NCBI RefSeq assembly: GCF_005233875.1 | Contig: NZ_SZPZ01000004.1 | Span: 806,001 to 870,000 of the forward strand | Source: Kribbella jiaozuonensis | GTDB lineage: Bacteria; Actinomycetota; Actinomycetes; Propionibacteriales; Kribbellaceae | Reading direction: 5' to 3' | DNA: 64,000 nucleotides | In this document: positions 17,399 through 24,205 of the stretch, one piece after another | Layout: every line of letters starts with the position of its first letter | Position numbering within the stretch: position 1 is the first letter of the stretch | Program-made: the position numbers and the translations under genes | Notes under the pieces: generated by a model | The model's input: only the letters and a program-made list of their open reading frames with translations | Database searches by the model: none | What the model was told of the DNA's origin: nothing

Positions 17399-18897
17399 AC
17401 GGCACTTCCCTCCATCACCAGGTCCAGGACCTGGTGTTCGTCGATGGCTTGCGCGGGTCCCGTGTGGACAGCACGCCCCTCCCGCAGTACGACGACCCGG
17501 TCCGACAGACCGAGCACTTCCTCGACCTCGCTGGAGACCAGCACGATCGCGACCCCGTTGGCCGCCAGTGTGCGGATCAGCGCGTAGATCTCCGAGCGCG
17601 CGCCGACGTCGACGCCACGCGTCGGCTCGTCGAGCAGCAGCACCCGGCAGTCCCGCAGCAACCAGCGCGCCAGCACGACCTTCTGCTGGTTGCCGCCGGA
17701 CAGGTTGCGGACCGGATGGTCCACCCCGGCCGGCCGCAGATCCAGCGACCTGGCCAGGCCGGCCGCTGCCTCCCGCTCGGCCCGGTTGTTCAGGAATCCC
17801 CCGCTGGCGAACCGCTGCATCGTCGAGACGGTGATGTTCTTGTACACCGCTTCGTCCATCAGCAGCGCCTGGCTCTTGCGTTCCTCCGGGGCGAGCCCGA
17901 CCCCGGCCTTCACGGCCGACTGCACCCGGCCCGGCCGCAGGACGGCGCCGTTGACGCGGACGGACCCGCCGGCCGCGCGGCGAGCGCCGTACACAGTCTC
18001 GAGTACTTCGGAACGGCCGGAGCCGACGAGGCCAGCCAGCCCGAGGATCTCACCGGCCCGGACCGAGAAGCCGATCCCGGCGAACTCGCCCGGCCTGGTC
18101 AGGTCGTCGACCTCGAGCACGACCGGCGCCGTACTCGGGATCTCGTTGCGCGGCGGGAACACGTACTCGATCGAGCGTCCGGTCATCAGCCGGATGAGTT
18201 CCTTCGTCGGGGTCTCCCGGGCGTCGAGTCCGGTCGCGACGGTCGCGCCGTCCTTGAGGACCGTAACCCGGTTGCCGATCTGGCGGATCTCCTCGAGCCG
18301 GTGCGAGATGTAGACCACCGCGACGCCGCGTTCGGTCAGGCCGCGGATCACCCGGAACAGGTTCGACACCTCTTCGGAGTCGAGGACCGCGGACGGCTCG
18401 TCCATCACGATCAGCCGGGCGTCACGGGACAGCGCCCGGGCCATGCTCACGACCTGCTGACCGGCGGCCGGCAACAAACCGACGGCCCGGTGGGTGGGGA
18501 TCTCGGCGTGTCCGAGTCCGCGCAGGATCTCGCGTGCCCGGACGGTCGCCTCATGCGTGCGGCTGAAGCCGAACCGGGACGGCTCATGGCCGAGAAAGAT
18601 GTTCTCGGCAACGGTCAGGTCGGGGACCAGGTCGAGTTCCTGGTAGATCGCTGCGATCCCGCGCTGGATCGCCGCGGTCGGACTGTTCAGCTGGACCGGT
18701 TCGCCGTTGAGCTGGATCGTGCCCGCATCCGGCTGGTGCGCGCCGGTCAGCACCCGGATCAGCGTGGACTTGCCGGCACCGTTCTGCCCGAGCAGGCAGT
18801 GCACCTCGCCGGCGCGAACGTCGAGGTCGACCCCGTCGAGCGCCCGTACGCCGGGAAACTCCTTGACGATGCCGGTCATCGTCAGCAGTTCGGTCAT
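17395..18897 (-). CDS. Sugar ABC transporter ATP-binding protein, tandem domains
   Basis: A 500-residue duplicated ATPase like RbsA, MglA and XylG. The first domain has Walker A GQNGAGKST (~35-43) and Walker B LIVMDEP. The second has the degenerate Walker A GLVGSGRSE, signature LSGGNQQK and Walker B LLLDEPTRGVD. Such proteins power one CUT2 importer. In the first domain the signature segment reads LLPAAGQQVV instead of canonical LSGGQ. The ATG at 18897 overlaps the ROK stop by 4 nt (ATGA); the open frame continues upstream antisense-like but has no other good start. Confidence 0.93.
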   Translation of the reverse strand: MTELLTMTGIVKEFPGVRALDGVDLDVRAGEVHCLLGQNGAGKSTLIRVLTGAHQPDAGTIQLNGEPVQLNSPTAAIQRGIAAIYQELDLVPDLTVAENIFLGHEPSRFGFSRTHEATVRAREILRGLGHAEIPTHRAVGLLPAAGQQVVSMARALSRDARLIVMDEPSAVLDSEEVSNLFRVIRGLTERGVAVVYISHRLEEIRQIGNRVTVLKDGATVATGLDARETPTKELIRLMTGRSIEYVFPPRNEIPSTAPVVLEVDDLTRPGEFAGIGFSVRAGEILGLAGLVGSGRSEVLETVYGARRAAGGSVRVNGAVLRPGRVQSAVKAGVGLAPEERKSQALLMDEAVYKNITVSTMQRFASGGFLNNRAEREAAAGLARSLDLRPAGVDHPVRNLSGGNQQKVVLARWLLRDCRVLLLDEPTRGVDVGARSEIYALIRTLAANGVAIVLVSSEVEEVLGLSDRVVVLREGRAVHTGPAQAIDEHQVLDLVMEGSAV

Positions 18898-20156
18898 CGC
18901 GCGACTCCGATTCTGGTCGGGTCGACGAAGACCTGGTCGAGCGAGATCTGCGCGCCGCCTCGGACGGCCGCCGCGAAACCGAGCTCGGACCGGACGACGC
19001 GGCAGCCGCCGCCGTTCGGTGCGATCACGCGGTCGCGGATCGCCTTCTCCAGTGGTTCTTTCAGCCATGGCCCGAGCACGGCGAAGTAGCCACCGAGCAC
19101 GAGCACGTCCGGGTTCAGGATGTTCACCAGGATCGCTCCCCCAATCCCCAGCCAGGTGCCGACGTCCTTCAGGGCGGACAGCGTCCGCGCCTCTCCCGCT
19201 TCGGCCCGCCGGGTGATCCCGGCCAGCCGTTGCTCCACGTCCAGCGACGGATCCCGTACCGGGTCGTCCCTGTCCGTTGCCTTGTGCAACAGTGCGGTCA
19301 GCCCGACGACGGTCTCCCAGCAGCCGGTCCGGCCGCAGCCGCAGGTCCGCCCGGGCGGTGCGACCGGCATGTGCCCGACCTCGCCGCTGTACCCGTGCCC
19401 GCCGCGCAACAGCTGCCCGCCGGCCACCACGCCACCACCGACACCGACCGCACCGGTCAGCAGCACGAGATCGTGCACCGGCTCGTCCTCGGTCTGGCGC
19501 AGATCGGCGTACGCCGCCAGCGCCGCCAGGTTCGCCTCGTTGTCGACGTGCAGCGGGTACGTCGGCTCGCCGAGCCGCGTCCGCATCTCCTGGGCGACCG
19601 ACAGCTCGCCCCACCCCAGGTTCGGCGCGAGCTTCAACTCTCCGGTCTCGCCCTGGACCAGGCCGGGCACGGCCAGGGTGACCCCGGCCAGCTGCCCACC
19701 ACGTGCCTCCACGGCCGCGACCGCTTCCTTGACCAGGTCCGCGAAACGGTCCAGCGTCGTACTGGGATCGAGGTGTGCGACATCGACCGGGACGCGCTTC
19801 TCGAGCACGACCGCGCCGGTCAGGTCGAGGGCAGCGACGGCCAGGTAGTCGACGTTGATCTCGGCCCCGACGCCGCAGACGCCCGTGCCGTCGAGCTCGA
19901 CGAGCAGACCCGGACGGCCGAGAGCCCGGCTCGAGTCGGCCCGTCCCTCGCGGAGCAGGCCGCGCTCGACGAGCTCGGCGACGAGGCTGCTGACGGTCGC
20001 CTTGTTCAGTCCGGTGTCGTCGGCGATGCGCGCCCGCGAGCGCGGGCCGAGGTCGCGGACATGCCGCAGTACCACGGAGAGGTTGTTCCGCCGGAGCGAG
20101 ACATGATCGGCGGCAACGCCCCGGCTGCCCGGGCGGCGGCCGTCGGTCAACGTCAT
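18894..20156 (-). CDS. ROK family transcriptional repressor (XylR-like)
   Basis: A 420-residue regulator. The N-terminal winged helix includes RARIADDTGLNKATVSSLVAELVERGLL (shown here in part: ADDTGLNKATVSS). The ROK sugar-binding domain has DNEANLAALA, the zinc motif CGCGRTGCWE and the glycine-rich phosphate loop VGVGGGV. NagC/XylR-type members repress sugar operons until the sugar binds. It heads the operon of transporter, oxidoreductase and xylose isomerase, hence probably senses xylose or a related pentose. I chose the ATG at 20156, preceded by GGAGAGGGG. An in-frame start at 20207 lies in the operator. Confidence 0.93.
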   Translation of the reverse strand: MTLTDGRRPGSRGVAADHVSLRRNNLSVVLRHVRDLGPRSRARIADDTGLNKATVSSLVAELVERGLLREGRADSSRALGRPGLLVELDGTGVCGVGAEINVDYLAVAALDLTGAVVLEKRVPVDVAHLDPSTTLDRFADLVKEAVAAVEARGGQLAGVTLAVPGLVQGETGELKLAPNLGWGELSVAQEMRTRLGEPTYPLHVDNEANLAALAAYADLRQTEDEPVHDLVLLTGAVGVGGGVVAGGQLLRGGHGYSGEVGHMPVAPPGRTCGCGRTGCWETVVGLTALLHKATDRDDPVRDPSLDVEQRLAGITRRAEAGEARTLSALKDVGTWLGIGGAILVNILNPDVLVLGGYFAVLGPWLKEPLEKAIRDRVIAPNGGGCRVVRSELGFAAAVRGGAQISLDQVFVDPTRIGVAR

Positions 20157-20175
20157 CCGGGCACCCCTCTCCAGA

Positions 20176-20202
20176 CTTTGTCTGTTGAACCAACAAACTA
20201 AG
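20176..20202. promoter_or_regulatory. ROK repressor operator
   Basis: A 27-bp interrupted palindrome: arm CTTTGTCTGTTG (20176-20187), spacer AAC, arm CAACAAACTAAG (20191-20202). The arms match at 10 of 12 positions, with a perfect TGTTG/CAACA core. It lies 20 bp before the ROK start and covers the -10 of the ROK promoter. The style fits known XylR/ROK sites; binding by this ROK is inferred. Confidence 0.75.
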
Positions 20203-20223
20203 TTCACACGGGTGGGTCGTCAA
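20195..20223 (-). promoter_or_regulatory. Promoter of the ROK-transporter-xylA operon
   Basis: On the minus strand TTGACG (20223-20218) and TAGTTT (20200-20195) are 17 bp apart, a good -35/-10 pair. The -10 falls inside the inverted repeat at 20176-20202, so repressor binding would exclude polymerase. Transcription would begin near 20188. Confidence 0.65.
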
Positions 20224-20313
20224 GACTTCGTAACAGTCGAGTTCTTGCAGGAATTTGTTCAGCTTTGTACGCTCGCCGCGCACTCTCCTGTCCGCCCCCA
20301 CCAGGAGCACCTC

Positions 20314-21819
20314 ATGACGCTCTCCCGCCGTACCTTCCTTGCTGCGACCGCCGCAACCGCAGTCGCCGCCACTCAACTCGAGACCGCCTTCGCCGCCAGT
20401 CCGCCCGGAGATGTGGTCGGCAAGATCACCGTCGGATACCAGGGCTGGTTCGCCTGCCCGGGCGACGGGGCCCCGATCAACGGGTGGTGGCACTGGAGCA
20501 ACAACTGGGGCCAGCCGCCCTCGCCGACCAACACCGCGATCGTGAGCTGGCCGGACGTCCGCGACTTCAGCTCGACGTACCAGACGGCGTACGCGAACCT
20601 CGGCAACGGGCAGCCCGCCAAGCTGTTCTCGTCGTACGACCAGCAGACCGTGAACACGCACTTCCAGTGGATGCAGCAGAACGGCTGCGACACGGCCGCG
20701 CTGCAGCGGTTCAATCCGACCGGCGGCGAAGGACCGACCCGCGACGCGATGGCCGCAAAGGTGCGGCAGGCCGCAGAGCAGTACGGGCGGAAGTTCTACA
20801 TCATGTACGACGCGACCGGCTGGACGAACATGCAGTCGGAGATGAAGGTCGACTGGACCTCGAAGATGAGCGCGTACACGTCGTCACCGGCGTACGCCCG
20901 GCAGAACGGGAAGCCCGTCGTGTGCATCTGGGGCTTCGGCTTCAACGAGGCGAACAAGGACTTTCCGGCGTCGGTGTGCCTCGATGTCATCAACTGGTTC
21001 AAGGGCCAGGGCTGCTACGTGATCGGCGGCGTGCCGACGCATTGGCTGCCTGGGAACGAGGACTCGCGGCCCGGGTACCTGGACGTGTATCACGCGTTCA
21101 ACATGCTCTCGCCATGGATGGTTGGCCGGATCAGCGACATCGCCGGCGCGGATCACTACTACAACAACGTGAACCAGCAGGACCAGGCCGACTGCAACGC
21201 TCACGGGATCGACTACCAGCCGTGTGTGATCCCGGGCGACCTGCAGTCCGGGCACCGTGCGCACGGCGAGCTGATGTGGCGGCAGTTCTACAACCTGACG
21301 CGGGTCGGCGTGCAGGGCATGTACATCTCGATGTTCGACGAGTTCAACGAGGGCAACCAGATCGCCAAGACCGCGGAGTCGTCAGCCTGGGTGCCGTCCG
21401 GCTCGGGCATCCGCGCGCTCGACGAGGACGGTACGGCGTGCTCGTCGGACTACTACCTCCGTCTGACGAACGACGGCGGCCGGATGTTCAAGGGCCAGGC
21501 GCCGTTGACCGCGACACGGCCTACCGTTCCGATGCCTAGCCAGGGGTCCGGTGGCGTGATCTTCTACGAGCACGTCGATTACGGCGGCGTGGCCGGCGCA
21601 GCGCTTGCCAAGGGCAACTACACCCGCGCGCAGTTGCAGGCGGCCGGCGTACAGGACAACTGGGCGTCGTCGGTGCGCGTGCCGTCCGGGTGGACAGTCA
21701 CGATCTACGCCGGCGACAACTTCACCGGGCAGACCTGGACACGCACGGCAGACACAGCGAACTTCATCGCGCTCTCCCCGAACGCGAACGACCAGCTGAC
21801 GTCCTGCCGGATCTCCTAG
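20314..21819 (+). CDS. Tat-exported glycoside hydrolase (GH71/GH99-like) with C-terminal crystallin-like domain
   Basis: A 501-residue exported protein. The N-terminus MTLSRRTFLAATAATA is a twin-arginine signal peptide with cleavage near AFAAS. Residues ~40-390 resemble GH71/GH99-like TIM-barrel proteins: GYQGWFACPGDG, FYIMYDATGW, CIWGFGFNEANKDFP and the late SMFDEFNEGNQ, with acidic residues where catalysis is expected. Residues ~415-500 (IFYEHVDYGGVAG, VTIYAGDNFTGQTW) form a beta/gamma-crystallin-like domain. It is divergent from the ROK operon with the operator between them, so it may be co-regulated and supply sugar from a glycan outside the cell. AGGAG precedes the ATG. Confidence 0.85.
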   Translation: MTLSRRTFLAATAATAVAATQLETAFAASPPGDVVGKITVGYQGWFACPGDGAPINGWWHWSNNWGQPPSPTNTAIVSWPDVRDFSSTYQTAYANLGNGQPAKLFSSYDQQTVNTHFQWMQQNGCDTAALQRFNPTGGEGPTRDAMAAKVRQAAEQYGRKFYIMYDATGWTNMQSEMKVDWTSKMSAYTSSPAYARQNGKPVVCIWGFGFNEANKDFPASVCLDVINWFKGQGCYVIGGVPTHWLPGNEDSRPGYLDVYHAFNMLSPWMVGRISDIAGADHYYNNVNQQDQADCNAHGIDYQPCVIPGDLQSGHRAHGELMWRQFYNLTRVGVQGMYISMFDEFNEGNQIAKTAESSAWVPSGSGIRALDEDGTACSSDYYLRLTNDGGRMFKGQAPLTATRPTVPMPSQGSGGVIFYEHVDYGGVAGAALAKGNYTRAQLQAAGVQDNWASSVRVPSGWTVTIYAGDNFTGQTWTRTADTANFIALSPNANDQLTSCRIS

Positions 21820-22634
21820 AAGAGCTCCATGCTGTCGGCGGTCGCGGTGATGACCGGGTTGTCGAAGTACATCCGGCAGGCGATGGCGTGGCCGGAGCAG
21901 GTGAGCAGCGCCGGTCCGGCCGCGTCGACGACCTTGTAGGCGACCGGGTGCTCGCAGCGCTCGACCTCGCCCTCGTTCTGCCGGCCGCAGCCGAGGACGT
22001 GGCAGGTCGCGGTGTCGCCGATGTTCATCAGCGTCAGGCCGTGCTCGGGGCAGACGCCCCAGCCGACGCCGCAGACCTGGCCCTCGTTCGCGGCCAGGCG
22101 GACGAGCTTGCCGGCAGTTGCCTCGAGCTTGGTCGCCATCTCGCGGAACGTGGTGGCGGCCTGGTCGAGCTCCTGCCGGAACCGCCGCAGCTCACTGGAA
22201 TCGGGCATGCTCTGCGTCGCGGCCTGCAGATCCTCGGCCAGCGTCATCGCCGCGACCGCGATCTCGTCGACCCGGACCGGGGTGTTGAACTGACGCAACG
22301 TCGTACCGTTCTGCACCCGTGGCCGGTCGCGTACTTCGGACAGCCAGTCCGAGCGCGATGGCTCTTCGGTCCGGATCTCCGCCACCTGCTCCCCTGGCTG
22401 CCAGGTCGGTGGCTTCGCGCCGGGCTGCTGGCCCGGCTGGCCCGACTGGTCCGGCTGCTGGCCAGGACGTGGCTCAGGAAGCGGCTTCGCCTCCGGACGA
22501 CGGCCGGTCGGCCCGTCGGACTGATCCGCTGCCGATGCTTCGAGGTGTGCGGATGGTTGCGGACCGTGACCGTTGGTCCCGTTAGCCGACCCGTTCACCG
22601 GTATCCGGCTCTCCTGCGCTGTCCGCCCGTTCAT
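21816..22634 (-). CDS. Unknown protein with low-complexity N-terminus and Cys/His-rich C-terminus
   Basis: A 272-residue protein I do not recognise. Residues 1-110 are disordered, rich in Gln, Pro and Gly (RPGQQPDQSGQPGQQPG). Residues ~120-180 form an amphipathic helix (FRQELDQAATTFREMATKLE). The C-terminal ~85 residues hold a Cys/His series: CGVGWGVCPEHG, CHVLGCG, CEHP, CSGHAIAC. The spacing suggests one or two zinc sites. This could be a regulatory or scaffold protein. The ATG at 22634 has GAGG upstream, and the 3' end overlaps the convergent glycosidase by 4 nt. The 252 bp upstream show only an AT-richer, promoter-like stretch. Confidence 0.65.
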   Translation of the reverse strand: MNGRTAQESRIPVNGSANGTNGHGPQPSAHLEASAADQSDGPTGRRPEAKPLPEPRPGQQPDQSGQPGQQPGAKPPTWQPGEQVAEIRTEEPSRSDWLSEVRDRPRVQNGTTLRQFNTPVRVDEIAVAAMTLAEDLQAATQSMPDSSELRRFRQELDQAATTFREMATKLEATAGKLVRLAANEGQVCGVGWGVCPEHGLTLMNIGDTATCHVLGCGRQNEGEVERCEHPVAYKVVDAAGPALLTCSGHAIACRMYFDNPVITATADSMELF

Positions 22635-22886
22635 ACAGCCTCACTGTCCGGTGCCTGGCACCCGCCATACGCGATGCGTCCCCTGTTGTGCCCTCGGTGG
22701 CCGATCGTGCCATGTCTCAGGTACCCACGACCAGAGGAAAACGAACGGCGTCACCCACCGCTCCCCCGTACTTGCAGACCGCAACGACCAACCCCCAGGC
22801 ATGAGCAGATTCCCCCACGTAAACGCCACCGAATCACACCGGATGAGTTACTCAACGTGGTTTTGACATTTCCGCACTGACTGTCG

Positions 22887-23684
22887 TCAGGCGGTCGCTG
22901 TGAGGTGTTCTTTGAGGAATTCCACTGTCCGCGCGCGGGCCTTGAAGGCCGAATTCGGCGGGTTGTCGCGAACCTCGGCCGTCAGCACCGCATGCGCTCC
23001 CTTGGCGTACCCGTCGGGGTTGCCGGGCGAGGAGTCGAGCTCGATGACCTCGAACGCATCGCCGAGGTGCGTACGGAGCGTGTTGAACCGCTCCGGCGGC
23101 GCGGCTCGATCACCGCTGAACCGCAGGCCCAGCACGCACAGCCCGTCGGTTCGCGTCCGCTCCTTGACGACCTCGAACTCATCCTGCGACAAGCCAGGGT
23201 CGCGACGCATCCTCGCGCTCACCGGGAACGGCACCGACGGCTGGCTGAGCACCGGCGCGTTGACGACGTCCTCGACGGCGGCTGCGAGGGCGAATCCGCC
23301 GGTGAAACACATGCCGATCACGCCGACGCCGCGGCCCGGCGTACGGGCGGCCAGATCCCTCGCTACGGCGCGCAGGTACTTCGTGATCGGCCGCTCGGCG
23401 TTCACCGCGAAGCTGCGGAACTCCTTCGAAACGCACAGCCGGGCAACCGTCCCCAACGTGTAGCCCATTGTGGCCGGGCGTCCCGGCGTACCGAAGGGTG
23501 ACGGGATCACGACGGTGAAGCCCGCGCTGACGAGGTGCTCGCCGAACTCGGCCACCTCGGGACTCAGGCCCGGGATCTCCGGGATCAGCACGACGCCGGG
23601 TCCCTCGCCCTTCTCGAAGCAGTCGTACGTCAGGCCGGCACCGGTGAACGGCACCCTCCGCCAGGAGCTCAGGTCCACAGTCAT
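22887..23684 (-). CDS. Dienelactone hydrolase family protein
   Basis: A 265-residue alpha/beta hydrolase of the dienelactone hydrolase family. The nucleophile is the Cys in GMCFTGG (~130), the acid Asp is in GDRAAPPE, and the base His is in KGAHAVLT, so the Cys-Asp-His triad is complete. Known members open dienelactone in chlorocatechol breakdown, but most annotated ones have unknown substrates, and no aromatic pathway is nearby. I chose the ATG at 23684 (MTVDLSSW). The longer start at 23714 would overlap the upstream YCII gene, which ends 10 nt before this start; the two are probably co-transcribed. Confidence 0.85.
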   Translation of the reverse strand: MTVDLSSWRRVPFTGAGLTYDCFEKGEGPGVVLIPEIPGLSPEVAEFGEHLVSAGFTVVIPSPFGTPGRPATMGYTLGTVARLCVSKEFRSFAVNAERPITKYLRAVARDLAARTPGRGVGVIGMCFTGGFALAAAVEDVVNAPVLSQPSVPFPVSARMRRDPGLSQDEFEVVKERTRTDGLCVLGLRFSGDRAAPPERFNTLRTHLGDAFEVIELDSSPGNPDGYAKGAHAVLTAEVRDNPPNSAFKARARTVEFLKEHLTATA

Positions 23685-23694
23685 GCTCTGCAGC

Positions 23695-24072
23695 TTAGAG
23701 TGTGCGGTCGGCAACAGCCTGTCGTCCGAGTGATCTGAATTCCTCGACCATCGGGCGAATCTCGACCATCCCGACCTCGGTGACCGGATGACCGGCCGCG
23801 ATCTCGATCGCCTCTTCGAGCGTGTCGCACTCGATCAGATCGAAGCCGCCCATCTGTTCCTTGGACTCGGCGAACGGCCCGTCCGTGGTGACGACCTTGG
23901 CGCCTTGCCGTCGTACGGCAGTCGACTGCGCCGGCGGGTGCAATGCCCCGCCGGTCAGGTGGACGCCGCGAGCCTTCATGTCGGCGACCCAGGCCTCGGT
24001 CTTGCGGATCGTCTCGTCGGGAACGCCGTCGGGATAGTCGTGGTCGGGCCGGATCAGCAGCAGGTACTTCAC
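23695..24072 (-). CDS. YCII-related domain protein
   Basis: A 125-residue protein with the YciI fold. MKYLLLIRPDHDY opens the first strand and VVTTDGPFAESKEQMGGFDLIE holds the DGPF motif of actinobacterial members, which often act near ECF sigma factors. The conserved His/Asp pair of the family suggests a small enzyme, but its reaction is unsettled. It has an ordinary start (ATG at 24072) and a 10-nt spacing to the dienelactone hydrolase downstream. No sigma factor gene is adjacent. Confidence 0.88.
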   Translation of the reverse strand: MKYLLLIRPDHDYPDGVPDETIRKTEAWVADMKARGVHLTGGALHPPAQSTAVRRQGAKVVTTDGPFAESKEQMGGFDLIECDTLEEAIEIAAGHPVTEVGMVEIRPMVEEFRSLGRQAVADRTL

Positions 24073-24205
24073 GGATTAACCCTCCGTTGGAATCGTCGGC
24101 GCTTCAACGGGACGTCGTTGCCGGATTGCAGCTTTGTACATGCGTTGTGGTCTGCACTGTCTGAAATACTCCGGGCGTCTGCCACTTTGACCCGTGGGGG
24201 GTCCT

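Noticed and set aside
18898..20661. In-frame N-terminal extension of the sugar ABC ATPase to 1088 residues
   Set aside because: The extension is antisense-like low-complexity sequence over the ROK gene. The ATGA overlap at 18897 and family length fix the start.
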